Source: Bacillota bacterium
GTDB taxonomy: Bacteria; Bacillota; Desulfitobacteriia; Desulfitobacteriales; Desulfitobacteriaceae
Reading direction: 5' to 3'
Assembly (NCBI GenBank): GCA_023390635.1
Contig: JAEWCM010000052.1
Location: 1 to 21,481, forward strand
Length of the DNA: 21,481 nt
Part shown: positions 15,684-21,481 of the stretch, in pieces
Layout: each line of letters opens with the position of its first letter
Position numbering within the stretch: the stretch's first letter is position 1
Translations under genes and position numbers: made by a program
The notes under the pieces: generated by a model
Database searches by the model: none
The model's input: only the letters and a program-made list of their open reading frames with translations
Told to the model about the DNA's origin: nothing

Positions 15684-16136
15684 GTGATTGCGGTGAATAT
15701 ACTGATTAGTGCTTGTTTACTGGGTTTGGATTGCAGATATTGTGGTACAGGTTGTTATCACGAGAAGGTGATGGCACTGAAAAATAGATTCCAACTGATT
15801 CCTGTTTGTCCGGAACAGATGGGAGGACTGCCCACGCCTAGAGCGCCGGTGGAATTGGTGGATGGAAGAGCACTGACGAGAACAGGGCTTGATTTGACTG
15901 CTCATTTTCAGAAAGGTGCCGATGAAGTACTCAGGCTTGCTCAGATGTTCAATTGTCAATATGCTGTTTTAAAAAGCCGGAGTCCTTCCTGTGGTTTGGG
16001 GCTGATCTATGATGGGACATTTTCCGGGAAGTTGATAAAGGGAAACGGAATAACTGTGGAAAAACTGCAGGATATGGGTATTGTGGTAATGAATGAGGAG
16101 AGTTCTGTGAAAGAGCTATATGGGAAAGACAATTAA
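15684..16136 (+). CDS. DUF523 family protein
   Basis: A compact 150-residue soluble protein that starts with GTG, 6 nt after AAGGA; a second in-frame GTG at 15693 is the alternative. It contains the family's conserved Cys motifs: ISACLLGLDCRYCG at the N-terminus, PVCPEQMGGLPTPRAPVEL (about 40-58), and LKSRSPSCGLGLIYDGTFSG (about 95-114). The invariant Cys residues suggest metal, Fe-S or redox chemistry. No biochemical function is established that I know of. It follows the MFS gene at 45 bp and may share its transcript. Confidence 0.9.
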   Translation: MIAVNILISACLLGLDCRYCGTGCYHEKVMALKNRFQLIPVCPEQMGGLPTPRAPVELVDGRALTRTGLDLTAHFQKGADEVLRLAQMFNCQYAVLKSRSPSCGLGLIYDGTFSGKLIKGNGITVEKLQDMGIVVMNEESSVKELYGKDN

Positions 16137-16149
16137 GATTTGATTTTTA

Positions 16150-16158
16150 TGTTATAAT
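16150..16158 (+). promoter_or_regulatory. Extended -10 promoter for the diguanylate cyclase gene
   Basis: TG-T-TATAAT at 16150-16158 is a perfect extended -10. No clear -35 is seen. The predicted leader of about 55 nt includes GCCGGGTGCCAG but does not show the conserved features of a c-di-GMP riboswitch. Confidence 0.55.
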
Positions 16159-16219
16159 TAAAAGCCGGGTGCCAGTTATACAGAACCCCCGCAATTATGC
16201 AAGGACGGAGCGTGCGTAA

Positions 16220-17296
16220 ATGTTTAAGGAGTATGTGGCAAATGCGGCAATTTTAATTGCGTTTGTCAGCATAAGCTATCAGATATTTAGAGGCTATGAA
16301 TATGGGAAGCCAACCCAGATGAAGGATAAACTGATGGCTGGGGGAATCTATGGTTTATTGGGAATTCTTCTTATGTATTTCAGCATCAAGGTGAGTGACA
16401 CTGTGATTATCGATCTCCGTATGCTGGCTCTTTTGCTGGCTGCGAGGATGGGTGGGATCATCCCCGCCGTGGTGGCCGGCTCGATTATTGGATTAGCCAG
16501 GTTTGTCATGTTCGGCGTTTCTGAAGGATCGCTGGTTTCCGGCATCGTACTGTTTGTACTAACCATTGTTTTTGTAAATATCTTTAAGAGCAGGATGGAA
16601 GCATGGAGGAAATGGTTTTACTCTGTATTAGGGGCTGGATTAGTGGGAAGTCTGGCTTTTTCTTATTTGATCAAAGATGATAGACTGCTCGTTCAAATGA
16701 ATGTTTCTTATTGCATTAGCTTATGCGCAGCAGGAGCTTTATTGTATTTCTATGTCGCCTATATGGACGTTGTCACTCAATCCTACCGGGCGTACAGACA
16801 ACTTTCTGAGAAAGATTTTCTTACTGGGTTGAATAATGTGCGTCAATTTGATACGGTGTTTAATAACATGGTTCAAAATGTAAAAGTAAAAAATGAGCAA
16901 ATAGCCCTTCTTTATTTAGATATAGATTTTTTTAAACGAGTTAATGATACTTATGGTCATAAAATGGGGGATGTTGTTTTAATTAAGCTGGGAGAAATTC
17001 TATCTCAAACTTGCCGCAATATGGACTTTGTATCTCGAAACGGTGGGGAAGAATTTTCTGCTGTTTTAAGAAATTGTTCACCCCAAATGGCCTGGGAAAT
17101 GGCAGAACTCATCAGAAAAAACGTTGAGGTTTGCTCAATTGTCCTTCCTGATAAAACAGAGATTCATATTACCATTTCTGTTGGAATAGCCACTTATCCT
17201 GAGCCGGTGGCTGATTTGGATTTCCTGATGGAAAAAGCGGATATGGCATTATATCGGGCCAAACGTACAGGCCGCAACAAGGTAATGGCCGCCTAG
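16220..17296 (+). CDS. Membrane diguanylate cyclase, 5TMR-LYT-like sensor plus GGDEF
   Basis: The 358-residue protein has five to six N-terminal transmembrane helices (about residues 5-190). They include RMLALLLAARMGGIIPAVVAGSIIGLAR, the signature region of the 5TMR-LYT (LytS-YhcK) sensor. A GGDEF domain (about 198-355) follows with DFLTGLNN, LYLDIDFFKRVNDTYGH and the active-site GGEEF at 275-279, a functional variant. The inhibitory I-site RxxD is present as R266-N-M-D269, five residues before GGEEF, so product feedback inhibition is expected. It should make c-di-GMP from two GTP at the membrane. GGAG precedes the start. It appears monocistronic with its own promoter. Confidence 0.93.
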   Translation: MFKEYVANAAILIAFVSISYQIFRGYEYGKPTQMKDKLMAGGIYGLLGILLMYFSIKVSDTVIIDLRMLALLLAARMGGIIPAVVAGSIIGLARFVMFGVSEGSLVSGIVLFVLTIVFVNIFKSRMEAWRKWFYSVLGAGLVGSLAFSYLIKDDRLLVQMNVSYCISLCAAGALLYFYVAYMDVVTQSYRAYRQLSEKDFLTGLNNVRQFDTVFNNMVQNVKVKNEQIALLYLDIDFFKRVNDTYGHKMGDVVLIKLGEILSQTCRNMDFVSRNGGEEFSAVLRNCSPQMAWEMAELIRKNVEVCSIVLPDKTEIHITISVGIATYPEPVADLDFLMEKADMALYRAKRTGRNKVMAA

Positions 17297-17318
17297 ATCC
17301 TTTTATCAAATAAAACTC

Positions 17319-17347
17319 TTGACTTAGAGATAAAAATATTTTATTAT
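17319..17347 (+). promoter_or_regulatory. Sigma-A promoter of the rubrerythrin gene
   Basis: TTGACT (17319-17324) and TATTAT (17342-17347) are separated by exactly 17 bp. The -10 lies inside the left arm of the large palindrome, so a repressor bound there would block RNA polymerase. Confidence 0.65.
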
Positions 17348-17384
17348 AATTAATATTAATAGATAATAATTATAATAAAATATT
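17335..17384. promoter_or_regulatory. Large palindrome with PerR-like boxes upstream of rubrerythrin
   Basis: An 18-bp perfect inverted repeat (17335-17352 and 17367-17384, 14-bp spacer) covers the -10 and start region. Within it AGATAATAATTATAA (17361-17375) matches the PerR consensus TTATAATNATTATAA at 13 of 15 positions, and the left part (17344-17358) matches 12 of 14 defined positions. Rubrerythrins are classic PerR targets in anaerobic Firmicutes, so peroxide-responsive repression is likely. The extreme AT content makes chance matches easier. Confidence 0.6.
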
Positions 17385-17458
17385 ATTTTAATGTTTATTA
17401 TCTTAAATCCTTTGAGATCACTTTTTCACAAAAAAATTATTTAATGGAGGTAGAAAAG

Positions 17459-17998
17459 ATGGGAAGTTTAAAGGGAACCAAAACTGAAGCTAATCTATTA
17501 GCCGCTTTTGCCGGCGAATCACAGGCACGCAACAAATACACATACTATGCGTCAAAGGCCAGAAAAGAAGGGTATAATCAAATTGCCGATTTATTTGAAG
17601 AAACGGCTGTAAATGAGAAAGAACACGCAAAACTTTGGTTTAAGCTGTTGCACGACGGGATTCCCGATACAGCTACTAATTTAAAGGATGCTGCCGATGG
17701 GGAAAATTATGAATGGACCGATATGTATGCTTCTTTTGCTAAAGAAGCAAAAGAGGAAGGATTTGACCATATCGCTTTCTTGTTTTCCAAGGTAGGGGAA
17801 ATAGAAAAGTTGCATGAAGAAAGATATCGTAAACTGCTCGCTAATGTCGAGGCTGGTATAGTATTCTCTCGTGATGGGGATAGGATCTGGCAATGCGCCA
17901 ATTGCGGTCATATTGTGATCGGAAAACAAGCTCCGGAGATCTGTCCTGTATGTGCTCACCCTCAGGCTTATTTCCAAATTAAAGCTGAGAACTATTAA
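17459..17998 (+). CDS. rbr: Rubrerythrin
   Basis: Start is the ATG at 17459, 8 nt after GGAGG (17446-17450); an in-frame ATG at 17444 overlaps that site. The 179-residue protein has an N-terminal ferritin-like four-helix diiron domain with the expected Glu/His ligands: AGESQARNKYTYYASKA, FEETAVNEKEHAKLW and a GEIEKLHEERY segment. A C-terminal rubredoxin domain follows with Cys pairs C146/C149 (CANC) and C162/C165 (CPVC). It is an NAD(P)H-linked peroxidase of anaerobes, reducing hydrogen peroxide to water with electrons from rubredoxin-type carriers. It is monocistronic, with a strong promoter and a PerR-like operator. The domain order and length are standard. Confidence 0.96.
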   Translation: MGSLKGTKTEANLLAAFAGESQARNKYTYYASKARKEGYNQIADLFEETAVNEKEHAKLWFKLLHDGIPDTATNLKDAADGENYEWTDMYASFAKEAKEEGFDHIAFLFSKVGEIEKLHEERYRKLLANVEAGIVFSRDGDRIWQCANCGHIVIGKQAPEICPVCAHPQAYFQIKAENY

Positions 17999-18023
17999 TT
18001 AATAGGATTTGAACTGATTAATT

Positions 18024-18080
18024 TAAGGCAGGTTAGGCTTAGAGTGCTTAACCTGCCTTAGCTATATATAAGGCAGGTTA
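18024..18080. repeat. Three copies of a 12-bp element forming alternative hairpins
   Basis: TAAGGCAGGTTA occurs at 18024-18035 and 18069-18080 and in inverted form at 18049-18060. The middle copy can pair with either outer copy, giving two mutually exclusive 12-bp stems. It lies between the convergent rubrerythrin and metal ATPase genes and probably serves as a terminator for one or both, although neither stem is followed by a good U tract on either strand. Confidence 0.75.
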
Positions 18081-18115
18081 AAAGGGGGCTGTCGTTCTCC
18101 AATGCTTATTTGCAT

Positions 18116-19978
18116 TTAATCATGCCAATGAAGAAGTAAGGCAGAATTAATGATGACTGCGACAGAACCTATATTGTGAACTAACGCACCGACAATTGGA
18201 TTGAGAACTCCCGTAATGGCTAAGATAATGGCCACAAAATTCAACAGCATGGAGAGAGCAAGATTGATATGGATGGTATTCATAGTCTTTTTCGCTAGTT
18301 TAAGCAAATAAGGAATTACTCTGATGTCATCCCGAACAAGAGCAATATCTGCTGCATCAATGGCAATGTCACTGCCAATGCCGCCCATAGCAATGCCGAC
18401 ATAGGCTTTTTTTAAGGCTGGGGCATCATTGATTCCGTCTCCAACCATACAAACCCATTCATTTTGTTGATGGTAAGCTTCAATGGCATTCAATTTATTC
18501 TCCGGTAAGCATTGGGAATAAACATCATTGATGCCTGCCATCTTTCCTATATAAGTGGCTGCCTGACAATGGTCGCCGGTTAAGAGAACATTTTTAGCGC
18601 CCCAGTCCTCAATCGCCTTAATCATATCAGGTGCGTCAGTGCGCAAGGTATCGGATAAAACAAAAAAGCCTGAAAAACATTGATCAATTCCTACATAAAT
18701 TAGTGTAAAACCGTCAGCCAGATAGTCTTTGGCCTGTCTCTCTCCTTCTGGAGAGAGGGTAATGGAAAACGATTCAAGCATCTCTCTATTTCCTGCACAA
18801 ACAGTCGCATCATTAATGGTGGCATAAACTCCTCTTCCAGGCAGCATTTTAAAGGTTTCAGGCTTCTTTGGAGTATCTGTGTTAATTGATCGATAATATT
18901 CCAAAACAGCTTTGCCTAAAGGGTGCTCTGAGCAAGATTCAGCCGACGCGGTCAATCTGAGCAGGGTATCAGCATCTATTTTGTTGTGAAAACAATGGAT
19001 TGCAGTGACAGAGGGTTTTCCATAGGTCAAGGTACCTGTCTTGTCAAAGCAAATTCGCTTAACTTGGGAAAGTCTTTCTAATGCATCCCCTTCCCGGATT
19101 AATATACCATATTTTGTAGCGTTACCTATGCCGGCCATGATCGCAGTTGGAGTGGCTAATACCAGCGCGCAGGGACAAAAAACGACAAGAATGGTAACGG
19201 CTCGGATAATCTCGCCACTGAGCAACCAGGTTAAAGCTGCTGCTGTCAGGGCAATCACAACAATCCAAGTAGCCCATCGGTCTGCAGCGCTGACGATTTT
19301 AGCTTTTCCCGCGTCAGCTGATGAAACGAGTTGGATCATCCTTTGCAGTGAACTGTCCTGGCCTACTTTGGTAGCTCTCATATCAAAAGTTCCAAATTGG
19401 TTAACTGTGCCGCTAAAAACTTCATCATTAACCTTTTTATCGACAGGCATGGATTCGCCTGTCATGACAGACTGATCAATGGAGCTTTGACCGCTGATGA
19501 TAACTCCGTCTACGGCAATGGTTTCTCCGGGAAATACACGTAGAATGTCATTAACTTGGATTTGATCAGCAGAAAGTATATGTTCTTGTTCATTGTTGAT
19601 AACACGGGCGGTTTGTGGCGTGAGCTGCACAAGTTTCTCGATGCCAGCTCGGGCTTTGGCAACCGTTCGTTCTTCAAGCATTGCGCCAATAGTCATGATA
19701 AATGCGATTTCACCTGCCGCAAAAATTTCGCCGATAATGACGGAGGCAATTAAAGCGAGAGAGACTAATACATCTGCTTTGATGTCAAATTCAGTCACCA
19801 ATCCGATGACGGCGGCTTTAACGATGGGAATTCCGCAGAGCAGGACAGCAATCCAGGCCGTGTCCAGGGGAAGTGCATCTGCTGTAATAAAGCTAAGAGC
19901 CAATGCAAAGCCGGAAGCAATTAGGAAGAGAATTTGTCGTTTTTCCTCGTTAATAAAGATTAATTTTACAGAATACAT
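18116..19978 (-). CDS. P1B-type heavy-metal translocating ATPase
   Basis: Start is the ATG whose first base is 19978, 7 nt after AAAGGAGG; an upstream in-frame ATG (19999) precedes that site. The 620-residue enzyme has eight predicted membrane helices. The actuator has TGES (173-176), the sixth helix has CPC (268-270, in VVFCPCALVLATPT), the phosphorylation site is D312-KTGT, the P1B HP motif is SEHPLG, and the hinge is GDGINDAP. There is no N-terminal HMA or CxxC metal-binding domain. The last helix reads HNIGSVAVIINSALLL, lacking both the copper (YN / MxxSS) and the zinc/cadmium (HDG-like) signatures, so the metal is unresolved. The CsoR-type regulator points to Cu(I) or Ni(II), but that is contextual. 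Efflux from the cytoplasm is expected. Confidence 0.93.
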   Translation of the reverse strand: MYSVKLIFINEEKRQILFLIASGFALALSFITADALPLDTAWIAVLLCGIPIVKAAVIGLVTEFDIKADVLVSLALIASVIIGEIFAAGEIAFIMTIGAMLEERTVAKARAGIEKLVQLTPQTARVINNEQEHILSADQIQVNDILRVFPGETIAVDGVIISGQSSIDQSVMTGESMPVDKKVNDEVFSGTVNQFGTFDMRATKVGQDSSLQRMIQLVSSADAGKAKIVSAADRWATWIVVIALTAAALTWLLSGEIIRAVTILVVFCPCALVLATPTAIMAGIGNATKYGILIREGDALERLSQVKRICFDKTGTLTYGKPSVTAIHCFHNKIDADTLLRLTASAESCSEHPLGKAVLEYYRSINTDTPKKPETFKMLPGRGVYATINDATVCAGNREMLESFSITLSPEGERQAKDYLADGFTLIYVGIDQCFSGFFVLSDTLRTDAPDMIKAIEDWGAKNVLLTGDHCQAATYIGKMAGINDVYSQCLPENKLNAIEAYHQQNEWVCMVGDGINDAPALKKAYVGIAMGGIGSDIAIDAADIALVRDDIRVIPYLLKLAKKTMNTIHINLALSMLLNFVAIILAITGVLNPIVGALVHNIGSVAVIINSALLLHWHD

Positions 19979-19990
19979 CGGCAGCCCTCC

Positions 19991-20024
19991 TTTATACATA
20001 TACCCCTATGGGTATATGTATAAA
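19991..20024. promoter_or_regulatory. CsoR-type operator upstream of the metal ATPase
   Basis: A perfect palindrome with 15-bp arms (19991-20005 and 20010-20024) surrounds CTAT. Its core TACCCCTATGGGTA is the G-tract operator form recognised by CsoR-family repressors. It begins 4 bp downstream of the -10 box and spans the predicted transcription start, a repressing position, 12 bp before the ATPase start codon. Confidence 0.9.
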
Positions 20025-20027
20025 AAT

Positions 20028-20056
20028 AATATAAGGGCAAGAAGGAAATGTGTCAA
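20028..20056 (-). promoter_or_regulatory. Promoter of the metal ATPase gene
   Basis: On the minus strand a perfect TTGACA (20051-20056) and TATATT (20028-20033) are separated by 17 bp. The -35 directly follows the T run of the csoR terminator, so the two elements abut. The CsoR-type operator lies immediately downstream. Confidence 0.8.
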
Positions 20057-20090
20057 TAAAAAAGTTGTCATACCTTTTATGTATGACAAC
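20057..20090 (-). terminator. Intrinsic terminator of the csoR-family gene
   Basis: On the minus strand GTTGTCATAC and GTATGACAAC (20081-20090 and 20064-20073) form a perfect 10-bp stem with a 7-nt loop, followed by TTTTTT. It separates the regulator transcript from that of the ATPase. Confidence 0.9.
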
Positions 20091-20108
20091 AATAAATGGT
20101 ATTTAATT

Positions 20109-20384
20109 TTAGGACATTCTGGAAAAATGCTCTACCGCTTTGGAAAATTCTGCGATTGTTTTTTCGGCATCTCCATGTTCAATGCCGTCCCTTACACAGT
20201 GATTTAAATGCCCCTCTAAAACGACTTGACCTACTTTATGCAAGGCCCCCTTAGCAGCATTGATCTGAATAAGAATATCTTCACAGGGAATATCTTCATC
20301 AATCATTTTATCAATAGCATTTAATTGTCCAATAATCTTTTTTATTCTTCTATGCAAATTATCCTCGTCCATACACTGACGCAT
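20109..20384 (-). CDS. csoR: CsoR-family metal-sensing repressor (DUF156)
   Basis: The 91-residue all-helical protein is of standard length. It has the Cu(I)-CsoR ligand set C34, H59 and C63 with the same spacing (25 and 4) as C36-H61-C65 of the Mycobacterium enzyme, in DIPCEDILIQINAAKGAL and EGHLNHCVRD. An additional His (H62) sits beside C63. The N-terminal helix, HRRIKKIIGQLNAIDKMI, is the usual DNA-facing basic region. On metal binding the tetramer leaves its operator. The neighbouring ATPase has a matching operator. AGGTGA precedes the start by 6 nt. The C-H-C set favours Cu(I), but Ni-sensing InrS proteins share it. It has its own promoter and terminator, and no palindromic operator was seen upstream. 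Confidence 0.92.
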   Translation of the reverse strand: MRQCMDEDNLHRRIKKIIGQLNAIDKMIDEDIPCEDILIQINAAKGALHKVGQVVLEGHLNHCVRDGIEHGDAEKTIAEFSKAVEHFSRMS

Positions 20385-20420
20385 GGCAGGTCACCTACTT
20401 CCGTCACTATTTACCTATAT

Positions 20421-20450
20421 AACATAGCATTGAGGGCGGAGCACTGTCAA
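20421..20450 (-). promoter_or_regulatory. Promoter of the csoR-family gene
   Basis: On the minus strand TTGACA (20445-20450) and TATGTT (20421-20426) are 18 bp apart. No G-tract palindrome overlaps it, which suggests the repressor is not autoregulated through a full canonical site. Confidence 0.55.
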
Positions 20451-20482
20451 TTGAGCCAGTATTCTTTAACATTTAAAGGCTA

Positions 20483-20491
20483 TGCTATAAT
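20483..20491 (+). promoter_or_regulatory. Extended -10 promoter of the cdaR-like gene
   Basis: TG-C-TATAAT forms a perfect extended -10 about 40 bp before the start codon, in the divergent gap shared with the csoR-family gene. No strong -35 is visible. Confidence 0.6.
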
Positions 20492-20532
20492 AAATAATTA
20501 TTGATTGACCTAAAAAAAAGGGAGTGCTTGGG

Positions 20533-21481
20533 ATGGCTCTTTCCACTGAAAGTGCACAGCAAATCGTAAGCGAGATCAGCGTGATTGTGAAGCAGAATGT
20601 TAATATGATGAATGTGGAAGGTTATATTATTGCCAGCACCGATTCTAAAAGAATTGGCAATTTCCACGAAGGTGCAAAAAAAATTATTGATGAGCATCTG
20701 GAAGAATTTTATGTCACACCTGAAATGGAGACACTAACGACCCGCACAGGTCTTAACCTGCCCATCACATTTGAAGGAGAAACCATAGGCGTTATTGGGA
20801 TTACCGGCGCTTATGAACAAGTTTACAACTATGGACAGATTGTAAAGAAAATGACTGAGATTTTGGTGCGGGAAAACTATATCCGGGCTCAGGAACAGTT
20901 TGATAAAAAGATGGAACGGCATTTTTTAGAGGATTGGATACTGGGAACGGGAGTAAAAAGAAACAAAGCATTTTTTGAGCGGGGATTAGGCCTGCATATT
21001 GATATCACTATCCCCCGACGTGTGATGGTGCTGCGCCTGGAGAATTTTCACCATCTCTCGGGAACGGGTGAGGGGCAGAAGATCATCGAAAAGGTGGAGT
21101 TGGCCGTAAGTGCTCTGATTCGGGAGGACTCACGCAATGTATATCTGAACCTCACAACAAAGCAGATATGTTTGGTTACCCCACGTAGTGACGAACAGAT
21201 GAAGATTTTAGCACAACAACTGATTCAGCGCATTCGTACTGAATTTGACATTTGCCTTCTGGTGGGAATTGACAATGGGGAAGAAGGCAGCACTGATATG
21301 GGAACCGCTTATGCTAAAGCCAACAAAGCATCCCATGCCTGTCTGACACCTATGCATCCCATTATGCTGTATGATCAGATCAACATGGAGATTTTTATGG
21401 ACGATATTCCCAAAGGTTTAAAAACGGAATATCTAAGAAAAATTTTTTCTGGTTGTGACTTCGACAAGATGCAGCACTGGA
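20533..21481 (+). CDS. cdaR: CdaR/PucR-family carbohydrate diacid regulator, 3' end outside window
   Basis: The frame is open to the window end, with 316 residues visible. GGAG lies 8 nt before the ATG. The N-terminal 130 residues match the sugar diacid recognition domain: STESAQQIVSEIS, NVEGYIIASTDSKRIGNFHEGA, LNLPITFEGETIGVIGITG and a YGQIVKKMTEILVRENY helix. A central GGDEF-like regulatory domain follows (about 150-300). The C-terminal PucR-type helix-turn-helix (HTH_30) that should follow lies beyond the window. Members control uptake or use of glycerate, glucarate and similar diacids, or act in nitrogen and carbon regulation. The target genes are probably downstream and not visible. Confidence 0.88.
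   Translation, partial: MALSTESAQQIVSEISVIVKQNVNMMNVEGYIIASTDSKRIGNFHEGAKKIIDEHLEEFYVTPEMETLTTRTGLNLPITFEGETIGVIGITGAYEQVYNYGQIVKKMTEILVRENYIRAQEQFDKKMERHFLEDWILGTGVKRNKAFFERGLGLHIDITIPRRVMVLRLENFHHLSGTGEGQKIIEKVELAVSALIREDSRNVYLNLTTKQICLVTPRSDEQMKILAQQLIQRIRTEFDICLLVGIDNGEEGSTDMGTAYAKANKASHACLTPMHPIMLYDQINMEIFMDDIPKGLKTEYLRKIFSGCDFDKMQHW

Noticed and set aside
16160..16219. Possible c-di-GMP riboswitch before the diguanylate cyclase
   Set aside because: The leader is too short and lacks the conserved GEMM blocks; only a GGTGCC segment and the ribosome binding site are visible.
17444..17458. Earlier ATG for rubrerythrin
   Set aside because: This ATG overlaps the GGAGG that serves the ATG at 17459, which gives the standard rubrerythrin N-terminus.
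19593..20207. 204-codon plus-strand frame over the ATPase start, operator and csoR end
   Set aside because: It lies antisense to two clear genes and runs through the CsoR operator and a terminator; no recognisable protein features.

Overview
The window is ordinary chromosomal DNA of a low-GC, Gram-positive, probably strictly anaerobic Bacillota. A clostridial or Peptococcaceae-like host (for example the Desulfitobacterium/Desulfosporosinus group) fits the mix of a rubrerythrin, ferredoxin-type Fe-S oxidoreductases, a CdaR-type regulator, strong GGAGG ribosome binding sites and intrinsic terminators. The genus is an inference. I see no rRNA, tRNA, transposase, integrase or CRISPR array.

Layout. 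(1) 1-3.46 kb: the 3' part of a polytopic membrane glycosyltransferase, then a c-di-AMP (ydaO/yuaA) riboswitch with its own terminator controlling a KimA-type K+ importer. (2) 3.6-6.46 kb: ribosomal protein L25/Ctc and a large repeat-rich lipoprotein of the Cthe_2159 carbohydrate-binding beta-helix type, each closed by a strong hairpin. (3) 6.48-8.25 kb, minus strand: a Cache-HAMP chemoreceptor. (4) 8.5-10.8 kb: a two-gene redox operon, a DUF362 protein with two 4Fe-4S motifs and a COG1453-type aldo/keto reductase with a C-terminal ferredoxin domain. (5) 10.85-14.06 kb: a compact three-gene operon of a leaderless zinc-dependent phospholipase C, a GT4 glycosyltransferase and UDP-glucose 6-dehydrogenase. 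(6) 14.4-17.3 kb: an MFS exporter, a DUF523 protein and a membrane diguanylate cyclase. (7) 17.3-18.0 kb: rubrerythrin behind a large AT-rich palindrome resembling a PerR operator. (8) 18.1-20.4 kb, minus strand: a P1B metal ATPase with a textbook CsoR-type operator and, upstream, its CsoR-family repressor. (9) 20.5 kb to the end: a CdaR-like regulator truncated by the window.

The most interesting unit is region 5. The phospholipase keeps the Bacillus cereus PLC zinc-ligand spacing but has no signal peptide, so it should act inside the cell and could release diacylglycerol. UDP-glucose dehydrogenase supplies UDP-glucuronate and the GT4 enzyme could join the two. Upstream are four 6-bp elements at exact 11-bp intervals ending 9 bp before a -10 box, the geometry of a PhoP-activated promoter. 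Together these suggest a phosphate-starvation lipid-remodelling cassette (phospholipid to glucuronosyl-diacylglycerol), functionally parallel to the proteobacterial PlcP-Agt pair but built from different families. This is a hypothesis from context.

The GT4 gene carries a frame disruption. Its conserved C-terminal tail (SWETIF...HYE) lies in the -1 frame and runs to a 4-bp ATGA overlap with the next gene. An in-frame T TTA AAG slippery heptamer sits two codons before the premature stop. This is a real mutation, a sequencing error, or less likely programmed frameshifting.
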